Assembly: GCF_036231355.1 (NCBI RefSeq)
Contig: NZ_CP109497.1
Span: 372,001 to 436,000, forward strand
Length of the DNA stretch: 64,000 nucleotides
Reading direction: 5' to 3'
Source of the DNA: Streptomyces sp. NBC_01431
GTDB lineage: Bacteria; Actinomycetota; Actinomycetes; Streptomycetales; Streptomycetaceae
Made by a program: the position numbers and the translations under genes. Under the pieces are notes generated by a model, which saw only the letters and a list, made by a program, of their open reading frames with translations, had not been told where the DNA came from and ran no database searches. This document shows, piece by piece, positions 1-6,839 of this stretch; the first letter of the stretch is position 1; each line of letters begins with the position of its first letter.

Positions 1-326
1 GTGTGCGAGGTGGGCAGTCCGGCCAGGAAGTCCACTTGTTCCGCACGCAGGCTGTCGGCAGCCGAAGGGCCGATCGGGTCCGGGATGGACGTACGCATTC
101 CGCGCCGGTACTCGACGAGTTCGCGATCGGCGTTGCCCCGGATCCACACCACCCTGTCGCCAAGCCCGGCGAACAGGTCAAGGACGTGGGTTGGCTGGGG
201 ACCGCAGGCGATGTCGCCGGTGAGCACGATCAGGTCCGCGGCCACGACGTCCGCTTCCGCCAGAACGGCCTCGGCCGCGGGCAGCACGCCGTGGATGTCG
301 GAGAGCACAGCTACTCGGTGCACCAT
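1..326 (-). CDS. Calcineurin-like metallophosphoesterase, 3' end cut by the window edge
   Basis: About 108 N-terminal residues of a calcineurin-like phosphoesterase are visible from the ATG at 326-324; the rest lies to the left of the window. The product starts MVHRVAVLSDIHG, giving the metal-binding D-x-H motif (Asp10, His12). LTGDIACGP follows near residue 38 (GD motif) and GNADRE near residue 65 (GN motif). These three blocks in this order are the family signature for two-metal phosphoesterases of the YfcE/MJ0936 type, which hydrolyse small phosphodiesters or phosphoproteins in the cytoplasm. The substrate cannot be told. The missing C-terminal half should hold the remaining histidine ligands. 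A gap of about 250 bases separates it from the divergent Imm53 gene. Confidence 0.8.
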   Translation of the reverse strand, partial: MVHRVAVLSDIHGVLPAAEAVLAEADVVAADLIVLTGDIACGPQPTHVLDLFAGLGDRVVWIRGNADRELVEYRRGMRTSIPDPIGPSAADSLRAEQVDFLAGLPTSH

Positions 327-574
327 GATGATCAGTATCCGACTCCGCGCTTCATCATGCGTGCGATCACGCCACGGTCTCGGATTGACCGGAGGCATCG
401 CGTGGCAGAAGCCGCTGCCACCGGTCGCCAGGTGCGCCCACCGGGTGTGTAGGCGAGCGCGGTGGCGGTCACGGCGCCGTTGCCCAGCAGGGTGCCGCGT
501 GGTGCCTGGTGCTGTGACCGGGAAGGTACGCCGGGTTGGTTGGTGCGTGCGCGGTCCGCTTAGCATTTGCGTCC

Positions 575-883
575 ATGGCTGAATCCGTGCACGTCCTTGA
601 CTGGTTGCAGAGCTGGTACACCTCACAGTGCGATGGCGACTGGGAACACGAATGGGGCATGACGATCGAGACTCTCGACAACCCGGGCTGGGCCGTCAAG
701 ATTGATCTTGAAGAGACAGTCTTGGCGGACCGGGAGTATGCCCAATATCGGGTCACTCGGGATGGGCACGACTGGGTCATGGCCTGGACGGCCGAGAGGG
801 CGTTTCGCATCGCGTGTGGACCCGGCAACCTGACCGAGGCCCTCACGCTGTTCCGGGTCTGGGCAACGGTGAGCGTCCCGTAG
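575..883 (+). CDS. Imm53-like immunity protein
   Basis: A 102-residue cytoplasmic protein with the pattern of the Imm53 family: WLQSWYTSQCDGDWEHEWG near the N-terminus and TLDNPGW shortly after, followed by a short alpha/beta tail. Imm53 proteins are predicted immunity proteins against polymorphic or contact-dependent toxins. The start at ATG 575 was chosen because the family begins just before the W-L-Q block; an upstream in-frame start at 536 would add 13 unlikely residues. No toxin gene is visible next to it: the flanks are a metallophosphoesterase and a transposase remnant. It is therefore an orphan here. The family call is from motif recall and is fairly sure; the role in this strain is inference. 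Confidence 0.7.
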   Translation: MAESVHVLDWLQSWYTSQCDGDWEHEWGMTIETLDNPGWAVKIDLEETVLADREYAQYRVTRDGHDWVMAWTAERAFRIACGPGNLTEALTLFRVWATVSVP

Positions 884-904
884 GTGATGTGACCGGCGAA
901 CTGG

Positions 905-1150
905 TCACGCTGCGAGCGCGGGTCGGCCGCCCCAGCGGAGGCCTTTCTCGCTCCGGATGCGGGCGCGTTCGCGTCGCTGTGCGGTGAGGACGTCAGGGTG
1001 TCGGTTGTGCTTGTTGCGCCAGCGCAGGTAGGCGTGCAGGGCCCGGGTCTGGAGGTGTGGTTCGGGTGGTGGGAGTTGGCGAGGTTGAATTGTCGCAGGG
1101 GTCCGAAGTGGGCCTCGATGGGGTTGGCCCAGCACCGGCACCGGCCACCA
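905..1150 (-). pseudogene. IS630-type transposase, 3' end remnant
   Basis: Reading leftward from about 1150, one frame gives CWANPIEAHFGPLRQFNLAN and a second frame continues LHAYLRWRNKHNRHPDVL and RIRSEKGLRWGGRP before a stop at 905. Together these match the last quarter of Streptomyces IS630-family DDE transposases. A frameshift near 1050 breaks the reading frame, and everything upstream of the catalytic-core end is missing, so the fragment is dead. Its upstream edge abuts the truncated peptidoglycan-binding gene at 1156. The matching N-terminal end of such a transposase lies at 2492-2748 in the same orientation. Confidence 0.65.
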
Positions 1151-1155
1151 CGATC

Positions 1156-1428
1156 ATGAAACCGGCGCACTTCACCTGTACCTACACCACCAGCGAACCG
1201 CAGCTGGCGTCCGGCAGTACGGGCGCGGCCGTGAAGCAGGCCCAGTGCCAGCTCAACAGCGTCCTGGACCGTCGCGTCACCGTCGACGGCATCTTCGGCA
1301 GCGGCACCAAGAGCGCGACCATCGCCTTCCAACAGTGCGCAGGGCTGTCCGCCGACGGAATCATCGGACGCGATACCTGGGCCGCCCTGGACAACTGGTG
1401 GCTCAACGACATCGACTGCCACAAGTAG
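1156..1428 (+). CDS. Peptidoglycan-binding domain protein, N-terminus lost
   Basis: About 90 residues carrying a PG_binding_1-type fold: LASGSTGAAVKQAQCQLN, VTVDGIFGSGTKSATIAFQ and LSADGIIGRDTWAAL are the standard three-helix repeat used to bind cell-wall glycan and peptide. Two cysteine pairs suggest an exported protein, yet there is no signal peptide. The upstream DNA turns directly into the transposase remnant at 905-1150, so the signal sequence was probably removed by that insertion or deletion. The ATG at 1156 has no clear ribosome binding site; a GTG at 1057 in the same frame would read through transposon DNA. It may be unexpressed. It is followed by a strong hairpin and a related intact gene. 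Confidence 0.6.
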   Translation: MKPAHFTCTYTTSEPQLASGSTGAAVKQAQCQLNSVLDRRVTVDGIFGSGTKSATIAFQQCAGLSADGIIGRDTWAALDNWWLNDIDCHK

Positions 1429-1466
1429 CCGCACCTCGCCGGCACACACCGAAAGGCCACAACCGC

Positions 1467-1514
1467 GCCGTGTCCGACCGGCCAAGCCTCGCTGCTCGGC
1501 CGGTCGGACACGGC
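1467..1514. terminator. 17-bp perfect stem hairpin after the first peptidoglycan-binding gene
   Basis: GCCGTGTCCGACCGGCC at 1467-1483 pairs perfectly with its reverse complement at 1498-1514, leaving a 14-base loop. It lies about 40 bases after the stop at 1428 and 60 bases before the next gene. This is the usual form of an actinobacterial terminator without a U tract. Confidence 0.75.
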
Positions 1515-1573
1515 CCGACCAAGAACGCCCGTAGAGAGCATCCGATCCCGCTCACAGCGACAGGGGGGACCTC

Positions 1574-1942
1574 ATGGCACCACGCCCCACCAGCGCCGCC
1601 GTCACCCGGTGGACCACCGTGGCGGTCAGTTGCGCAGCTCTGCTGTGCTCACCACTCGTCGAAGTTGCCGCGGCCCAACCGGCGCCCGGCCCGTGCCAGT
1701 ACGCCCCGTGGAACAGCTGGCACAGGCCGCCCAGCGCGCCAGAGGTACGCCAGCTCCAGTGCGAGCTCAGCTATGCGCTGAGCGACTACCACGGTCCGAT
1801 CACCGGAGTCTTCGATCAGCGCACCCTCGCGGCGCTGCTCCGCTTCCAGACGTGCGACGGACTTGGCGCCGACGGAATCTACGGCCCGCGCACCCAAGCC
1901 GAGCTCTACCGCGTCTACTTGAGCGGACAACCCGCCTGCTGA
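1574..1942 (+). CDS. Secreted peptidoglycan-binding mini-protein
   Basis: A 122-residue protein with an N-terminal signal peptide (TRWTTVAVSCAALLCSPLVE, cleavage probably after AAA near residue 34) and one PG_binding_1-type domain: APEVRQLQCELSY, HGPITGVFDQRTLAALLRFQ, LGADGIYGPRTQAEL. Four cysteines in the mature part could form two disulfides. The start at ATG 1574 is set by a strong ribosome binding site (AGGGGGG) 6-8 bases upstream. It resembles the truncated neighbour at 1156-1428 in length and cysteine placing, so the two look like a tandem duplication. Such stand-alone domains lack a catalytic part; they are thought to bind the wall or act with other hydrolases. Confidence 0.75.
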   Translation: MAPRPTSAAVTRWTTVAVSCAALLCSPLVEVAAAQPAPGPCQYAPWNSWHRPPSAPEVRQLQCELSYALSDYHGPITGVFDQRTLAALLRFQTCDGLGADGIYGPRTQAELYRVYLSGQPAC

Positions 1943-2077
1943 GGGATGTCGAAGGGCGTCGAGCACCGCCGACGTTCGGACGGCTGCGGGTCAGTACGAC
2001 TCGGTCCTCTCCGGTCCGCCATGCCGCACTCAGGTTGGCGCGCTGCCGACGCAGGCCCTGTGGTCCCATCGGCCTCG

Positions 2078-2239
2078 ATGCGGTCGACCACCGTGCTGTC
2101 CCCCGCTGTCCTCGGCGGGGCCGCGATCACCGCTGCCACAGGCACCGCGAGCGCTGCCTCCGGCGCATCCTGCATCAGCCAGGGCCAGAACACGTACGCC
2201 GTCGATCCGTCCAACTCTCAGCCGATGAGCACCTGTTGA
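2078..2239 (+). CDS. Possible short secreted peptide
   Basis: A 53-residue frame starting MRSTTVLSPAVLGGAAITAA with an Ala-rich hydrophobic stretch and an AXA-like site (SAA), then a short polar tail with two cysteines (SCISQGQNTYAVDPSN ... MSTC). It looks like a small exported protein or the first half of one. No good ribosome binding site is seen before ATG 2078. A Tyr-Gly repeat peptide follows in another frame at 2269, so the two may be halves of one frameshifted gene. No family was recognised. Confidence 0.3.
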   Translation: MRSTTVLSPAVLGGAAITAATGTASAASGASCISQGQNTYAVDPSNSQPMSTC

Positions 2240-2268
2240 GCTCCCCCAGCGCCAGCGCGTCGTCCTAG

Positions 2269-2394
2269 GTGCCACCGCCAAACAAGCTGCTGAACTACGA
2301 CGTGACCGATGGGTACGCGATCGACGGGTACGCGACCCACGGCTACGGCTACGGCTACGGCTACGGGTACGGGTACCTTCCCACGGCCTGGTGA
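2269..2394 (+). CDS. Glycine-tyrosine repeat mini-ORF
   Basis: From the GTG at 2269 a 41-residue frame reads NYDVTDGYAIDGYATHGYG and then six Gly-Tyr pairs in all, ending LPTAW and a stop at 2392. The DNA from 2341 to 2376 is a hexanucleotide-like repeat (GGCTAC, later GGGTAC). A repeat that keeps one frame and ends with a normal stop suggests coding use, perhaps as the tail of the secreted frame just upstream. No ribosome binding site or homologue was recognised, so a non-coding satellite is equally possible. Confidence 0.25.
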   Translation: MPPPNKLLNYDVTDGYAIDGYATHGYGYGYGYGYGYLPTAW

Positions 2395-2491
2395 TGAGGA
2401 GCGGCAGCGCCGGACTCGGCGCGCCTGCCCGGCACGGTGATGACACCTCCGGCCTCGCGCGGTAGGCGGCTCGGCACGGGCCCCGGGCCGC

Positions 2492-2748
2492 TTACACGCA
2501 GAGGGCCGGGGCCGGATCATCTGCCGGGCGGGTGGCGGCCGTCGCCATGACGAGGACTTGGTCGTCAGTGCCGAACAGGCGGGTACGGCCTCCTGCCCAT
2601 CGAGGGCTCAGGCAGGTCAGCCGATCTCGTAGAGCCGGTGGATGATTTCCCGGGCGGCGTACTCGTCGGCCTGCACCAGCTCAGCGATCACCGGGACCCG
2701 GTTGCCGCCGACCGAGGCCATCAGCATCATCACGCGCGGGTAGCGCAC
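2492..2748 (-). pseudogene. IS630-type transposase, N-terminal remnant
   Basis: The minus strand reads VMMLMASVGGNRVPVIAELV then EIIHRLYEIG and a stop; after a one-base shift it continues LTCLSPRWAGGRTRLF and VLVMATAATRPADD. This is the helix-turn-helix half of an IS630-family transposase of Streptomyces. The frameshift, the missing start and the loss of the catalytic core make it a pseudogene. It points the same way as the 3' remnant at 905-1150. Confidence 0.6.
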
Positions 2749-2832
2749 CGAACTCGTGCTGTCCCGCGCACAACTGCTACCGCAGCTGCCCCTCCTTGAT
2801 CGGTCGATCTGCGCACATGGGCCTGTATTTCG

Positions 2833-2855
2833 CAGCCAGCCAGCCAGCCAGCCAG
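2833..2855. repeat. Tetranucleotide CAGC microsatellite
   Basis: Five full CAGC units and part of a sixth run from 2833 to 2855, followed by two copies of a GGCCAGAC-like unit. The run lies just before the remnant of the IS630 N-terminus. No gene uses it. Confidence 0.6.
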
Positions 2856-3191
2856 ACGGCCAGACGGCGAACGACGACGTCAACTACCCCACGGCCCCGC
2901 GGCGCAGGTTGGGGATGAAGAGGAGCTGTAGCAGTTCGTGGCCTCCTCGACCCGGCCGGTCCCGCGGTGCGAGAGCGGTTGGCCCGCCGGGCGGTCGCCG
3001 AGGTGAACCGCAGGTGCGGTGGAGGACGCCGAGGGTCCGCTCGTAGGCGTTACGACTTCAGAGTGCTTCCACAACAAGATCATGGTTTCCGGCGCGCCAT
3101 CGGGTGGTTTAGGGCGATTTATATTAATTTGCATGACTGTAAGGGATCGATCTGTCGCGGATCGTGTCCACTTCACTCCAATGGAGATGAC

Positions 3192-3473
3192 ATGAACAAG
3201 CTTCGCAAGGCCGCCGTCCTGGTCGCTGCCCTCGGTAGCCTCGGGATGCTGGCCACCGGCACGGCCCAGGCGCACGACGGCGGGAAGGGCGGCGACCAGT
3301 TCGGCATCAAGCAGAGCAGCAACTGCAAGTCGCACGACCTGAACCTCGACATCCTCGGCCAGGTCGGCATCCTCAACGGCCTGCTGGGCAACGGGCTCAA
3401 CGGCGAGGGCAACCCGGGTGCTCAGAACACCCACATCGGGTCGAGCATGGGCTGCAACAACACCGCCTTCTGA
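3192..3473 (+). CDS. Small secreted protein of unknown function
   Basis: A 93-residue exported protein: signal peptide MNKLRKAAVLVAALGSLGML with an AQA cleavage site near residue 27, then a Gly/Asn-rich mature part with two cysteines (SSNCKSHDLNLDILG and GSSMGCNNTAF) and the hydrophobic middle VGILNGLLGNGLNG. The length and the Val-Gly-Asn-rich middle recall chaplin-like surface proteins, but the chaplin consensus is not present; it looks like one of the conserved Streptomyces secreted proteins without a name. ATG 3192 has GGAG six bases upstream. The leader at 3110-3145 is unusually AT-rich and probably holds the promoter. Confidence 0.7.
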   Translation: MNKLRKAAVLVAALGSLGMLATGTAQAHDGGKGGDQFGIKQSSNCKSHDLNLDILGQVGILNGLLGNGLNGEGNPGAQNTHIGSSMGCNNTAF

Positions 3474-3619
3474 GCCAGGGTTACAAAGTTGTGGCTGCCG
3501 TACCGTAGCTGGTCAGGACGTTGAGCCTCTGGCTCGGACGAGTGCGTGTGACTGTCCATCGGTGCATGATGGGCGTCGCGACCTGACCAGCGCAGGCGCC
3601 ACGATCGAAGTACACAGAG

Positions 3620-3660
3620 AAGCCCCCAAGTCTCGCCGTAATGGCGTGACTTGGGGGCTT
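3620..3660. terminator. Strong two-part hairpin
   Basis: AAGCCCCCAAGTC at 3620-3632 pairs perfectly with GACTTGGGGGCTT at 3648-3660, and CGCC/GGCG pair inside it around a GTAAT loop. The hairpin follows the small secreted gene by about 150 bases and can stop transcription in either direction. Confidence 0.75.
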
Positions 3661-4208
3661 GTGTGGTTCACGAACGAGTTGGTGCCACTCGGCGGGAGCA
3701 GCCGCCTCCGGCTAGGTCGCTGTGGTCTTGGCGTTCTCGGCTTGTTACTTGACCGCTGGGCGGCGGCTGTGTTCGGCGACGGTTTCGGGGCGTCTGATCG
3801 CTTTGTACACGCCGTAGCGAGTGGTGGGTCGTTGGTGACTCAAGTCAAGTGGGCGACCTGGGCTTGGAGTTGATGACTGGTGGCGGGTTCCCTTGGGGGC
3901 CCACCGGCCGACCAGCGACGAGAAAGTCCGGACCCCAACTGCCAACTGGCGGGGGAACGTAGGGATCCTCGCCCGTATCTGGTCACCGATGTCGGCGGCG
4001 TGCTGTGCGCGTGCGCCCAGCCGCCGAAACGGTGTCCGGCGGTCGCCCCTTGAACCAGGCTGGTGACCGTACGGTGGCGGCGCCTTGGCGGAGCGTGCGG
4101 TCAAGAGGCCTGTGACAGAACGAAGACGTCGCGAAGCACCGCCTGTAACCCGGTGCGGGATACAAATACTTCCGACCGCACGCACCGCCCTACTTCTGGG
4201 GGAACACC
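3661..4208. other. Stretch without a recognised gene
   Basis: Minus-strand frames run through 3745-4185, but no start with a ribosome binding site, no domain and no good match to a known family were seen. The last 60 bases probably contain the promoter of the DUF4232 lipoprotein. Confidence 0.4.
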
Positions 4209-4877
4209 GTGAACTACACCCGCATCACTGCTCTCGCCGCCGTCGGCCTCGCCGCCACCCTCTCGCTCACCGCCTGCGACAACAACGACTCCGGGAACAA
4301 CTCGTCCTCCAAGGCCTCCCCGTCCTCCGCGCCTTCGTCCTCGGACGGTGGCTCGAAACCGGTGGGCGCGGGTTCCGCGGGCTCGGGGGCCGGCAACGCG
4401 AAGTCGGGCTCCGGTCAGGACACCGCGGCCGGCTCCGGCGCCGCGAAAGGCGAGACGAAGACCAGCAGCAAGAGCACGTTCTGCAAGGCGGAGGACCTGG
4501 CCATCGACGCCCAGGACGCCGCGACCGACAAGAGCTCCGGCAGGATCAACATCACCATGATCAACCGGGGTTCGACCACCTGCTCGGCAACGGGCTTCGC
4601 GGGCGTCGACATCAAGGACGCCGACAACACCTCGAACCCCATCGAGCGCGGCCACGCCCAGCCGCGCATAACCACCCTCAAGCCCGGCGACGCCGCTGTC
4701 TTCGACATCGCCTACAACATCGACAGCAGCGGCAACAGCCTCACGCACCCGACCAACATCCTGGTGACGCCCCCGAACGAGACCCACACCGTGAGCCTGA
4801 AGTGGCCCTCCAGTGCTGGGCAGATCAAGGGCGCCTACACCGACGTCGAGGTCTACCCCACGCACACGACCAAGTAG
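4209..4877 (+). CDS. DUF4232 lipoprotein
   Basis: A 222-residue lipoprotein. GTG 4209 begins a signal peptide ending in the lipobox LTAC (Cys about residue 23), so the mature protein is expected to be lipid-anchored on the outside of the membrane. A Ser/Gly/Lys-rich linker of about 65 residues follows, then the DUF4232 domain from FCKAEDLAI to the C-terminus with INITMINRGSTTCSATGF, PRITTLKPGDAAVFDIAY and NILVTPPNETHTVSLKW. The domain is widespread in actinobacteria with no known activity. A second copy with the same design is at 30798-31493. The gene is alone, between a gene-less region and a transposase remnant. Confidence 0.8.
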   Translation: MNYTRITALAAVGLAATLSLTACDNNDSGNNSSSKASPSSAPSSSDGGSKPVGAGSAGSGAGNAKSGSGQDTAAGSGAAKGETKTSSKSTFCKAEDLAIDAQDAATDKSSGRINITMINRGSTTCSATGFAGVDIKDADNTSNPIERGHAQPRITTLKPGDAAVFDIAYNIDSSGNSLTHPTNILVTPPNETHTVSLKWPSSAGQIKGAYTDVEVYPTHTTK

Positions 4878-5084
4878 AGGCGATGACCGCGGTCAGCCGG
4901 TGCCAAACTGCCGTACCCGGGCAGGACGTTGGCCGTTCGAGGTGCAGCCGGCCCGTGTGGCTTCGTAACCGGGAACTGACACGAAATGTCGACGAGTTTG
5001 GGGTTCTGGTACATCTCTGGGGGAGCGGGCGCGGAGCGTCATCTCGGTGTCGATGGGGGCCCGGTCGATCAGCTTGCATGATTG

Positions 5085-5312
5085 CGCACCAACCCGGAGA
5101 AGCTCGATCAGGCGCGCAGCCACAACAAGTGCGGCTCTCTCACGGTGGTCGGCCGCCGACGTTCGGCCCGGGGCGACTACCGTGAGCGGTACGCGGTCGA
5201 GTGGGGCATAAATCGGCTCAAGAGGCACCGCGTAGTGCCCACGACGTGCGGCAAGTTGGCGGTCCGCCACGAGGTGACCGTCCTCGTCGTGGCCATCAAT
5301 GAGTGGCTGTGA
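5085..5312 (+). pseudogene. IS5-type transposase, 3' end remnant
   Basis: One frame gives HGGRPPTFGPG (ending near 5170) and the next gives DYRERYAVEWGINRLKR and VTVLVVAINEWL before the stop at 5312. Joined, these match the C-terminal end of a Streptomyces IS5-family DDE transposase, including the glutamate of the DDE triad in YAVEWGINRLK. A frameshift near 5165 and loss of the whole N-terminal part make it inactive. Confidence 0.65.
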
Positions 5313-5330
5313 CCAGCGCTTCGATGCACG

Positions 5331-5744
5331 CTAGGGGGCGGGTGACTCATCGGCGAGCTGGTTGTTGCGGTCGATCTCCGGCATGTGTGTCTCGGCCCAG
5401 CCCCGTAGGGCTGAGAGCGGTCTTTCGAGGGACAGGCCGAGGTCAGTGAGCCGGTAGTGCACGGCGGGCGGCACGGTGGGTTCCACGCGGCGCGCGACCA
5501 GGCCGTCGCGGGCCAGACTCTGCAGGGTGGCGGAGAGCATCTTCTGTGAGATGCCCGGTATACGACGTCGCAGTTCCGCGAAACGGAGCTCGTCCGGAGC
5601 CTCTTCGGCCAGCACCTTGACCACCATCGACGTCCACTTGGTTCCGATGCGGTCGAGCAACTGGCGGGTCGGGCACGACGGATCCAGCAGGTCACCGCGC
5701 TCACCGGGCCGCTGGTCGCGGCTGCTCGACTTCGACGGGGTCAC
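5331..5744 (-). CDS. HxlR-family transcriptional regulator
   Basis: A 137-residue winged-helix regulator of the HxlR type. The core runs PTRQLLDRIGTKWTSMVVK, then LRFAELRRRIPGISQKMLSA, LQSLARDGLVARRVEP and the wing PAVHYRLTDLGLSLERPL. HxlR proteins often sense aldehydes or quinones through cysteines or bind small ligands; only one cysteine (Cys24 in DPSCPTRQ) is present, the usual redox position of the family. It starts at GTG 5744 and is divergent from the epoxide-hydrolase-like gene, with about 100 bases between the starts, so it most likely controls that gene and itself. Confidence 0.85.
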   Translation of the reverse strand: MTPSKSSSRDQRPGERGDLLDPSCPTRQLLDRIGTKWTSMVVKVLAEEAPDELRFAELRRRIPGISQKMLSATLQSLARDGLVARRVEPTVPPAVHYRLTDLGLSLERPLSALRGWAETHMPEIDRNNQLADESPAP

Positions 5745-5846
5745 CTTGGGCTCACCACCTGATTCGAAAGTGCTCTCTTGGGCGGACCAAGTTAGTTCCC
5801 TAGCGTGGCCTTGTCACCATCGTTCACCAAGTACCTGGAGGGCCCC
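5745..5846. promoter_or_regulatory. Divergent promoter region of the HxlR and hydrolase genes
   Basis: The 102 bases between the two divergent starts contain GGACCAAGTTAGTTCCCTAG (5785-5804), whose GTTAGTTCCCTAGC core is a weak dyad. This is the expected place for a HxlR operator. The call rests on position more than on sequence. Confidence 0.35.
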
Positions 5847-6698
5847 ATGCCCGAGCTGCGACGCGTCCCCGTCAACGGTGTCGAACTGAACGTCGCCCTC
5901 GCCGGGTCCGGCCCAGCCGTTCTGCTGCTGCACGGCTTCCCTCACACCTGGGAGTTGTGGACGGACGTCATGGCCGATCTGTCCAGCCGCTACCGCGTCA
6001 TCGCACCTGACCTGCGCGGGTTCGGCGCGAGCAGCCGGGCCGCCTCCGGATACGACGCGGGCACCCTGGCCGAGGACGCCGCGGCGCTTCTCACTGCTCT
6101 CGGCGTGTCCTCGGCCGCGGTGGTGGGCATCGACGCGGGCACCCCGCCGGCCTTCCTCCTTGCGCTGCGCCACCCCGGTCTCGTCCGGCGCCTGGTGGTG
6201 ATGGAGTCCCTGCTGGGCAGGCTGCCCGGTGCCGAGGACTTCCTCGCCGACGGAGCGCCGTGGTGGTTCGGCTTCCATTCCGCCGCGCCCGGCCTCGCCG
6301 AGACCGTCCTTGAGGGCCACGAGGCCGCCTACATCGACTGGTTCTTGCACGCCGGCATGCTCGGCGACGGGGTGCGCCCCGCCGTCCGGGACGCCTTCGT
6401 CTGCGCGTACACCGGTCGGCAGGCGTTGAGCTGCGCGTTCTCCTACTACCGGGCCCTGCCCGAGAGCGCGGTACAAATCGAGCAAGCAGTCACCACTGCC
6501 CGCCTGACCGTGCCGACGATGGCGCTGGGCGCCCGCCCTGTCGGTGCTGCCCTGGAACGTCAACTCCGCCCGGTCACCGACGATCTCACCGGACACGTCA
6601 TAGAAGACTGCGGCCACATCATCCCGCTGCACCGACCGCGCGCCCTGCTCTCGCTGCTGCTTCCGTTCCTGGCCGGAGAGGAAGCCCGAGCGGCCTGA
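5847..6698 (+). CDS. Alpha/beta hydrolase, epoxide-hydrolase-like
   Basis: A 283-residue soluble alpha/beta hydrolase. The oxyanion loop is LLLHGFPHTWELW, followed by APDLRGFGASS, the nucleophile elbow VVGIDAGTPPAF (Asp96 at the nucleophile position) and the C-terminal histidine in EDCGHIIPLHRP. An aspartate nucleophile together with HGFP and the DLRGFG block places it with epoxide hydrolases and haloalkane dehalogenases rather than serine esterases. The usual G-H-D-W-G elbow is here G-I-D-A-G. ATG 5847 was chosen because GGAG lies eight bases upstream; a GTG at 5805 in frame is less likely. It is divergent from a HxlR regulator, which suggests induction by a reactive substrate. The true substrate is unknown. 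Confidence 0.8.
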   Translation: MPELRRVPVNGVELNVALAGSGPAVLLLHGFPHTWELWTDVMADLSSRYRVIAPDLRGFGASSRAASGYDAGTLAEDAAALLTALGVSSAAVVGIDAGTPPAFLLALRHPGLVRRLVVMESLLGRLPGAEDFLADGAPWWFGFHSAAPGLAETVLEGHEAAYIDWFLHAGMLGDGVRPAVRDAFVCAYTGRQALSCAFSYYRALPESAVQIEQAVTTARLTVPTMALGARPVGAALERQLRPVTDDLTGHVIEDCGHIIPLHRPRALLSLLLPFLAGEEARAA

Positions 6699-6839
6699 GG
6701 CGGAGCGAGAACCCGAGGACCCGAGGACCACAAGCCGAGGCACGCTGGCGCCACGCCTTACAACTCGCCTAATCCGTACGGCACTTCGCATGTCACGGCC
6801 CGAACCGGGACGATCACCATGTACGCCGCGGCCGTGAAG

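Noticed and set aside
469..1485. Long minus-strand open frame of 338 codons
   Set aside because: Its residues make sense only for about 30 codons (transposase piece); the rest lies opposite the peptidoglycan-binding gene and reads low-complexity sequence. It is a shadow frame of high-GC DNA.
2341..2376. Hexanucleotide run considered as a CRISPR-like or origin repeat
   Set aside because: Units are only six bases without spacers, so neither CRISPR nor replication iterons fit.
3192..3473. Small secreted protein considered as a chaplin or rodlin
   Set aside because: The chaplin domain consensus and the cysteine spacing are absent; only size and composition are similar.
3600..3680. Hairpin region considered as a tRNA gene
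   Set aside because: Only a long perfect stem with one inner stem is present; no cloverleaf, no TTCRA loop and no anticodon arm.
3745..4185. Minus-strand frame of 146 codons after the hairpin
   Set aside because: No domain or ribosome binding site; Arg/Pro/Ser-rich composition. Left as unassigned.
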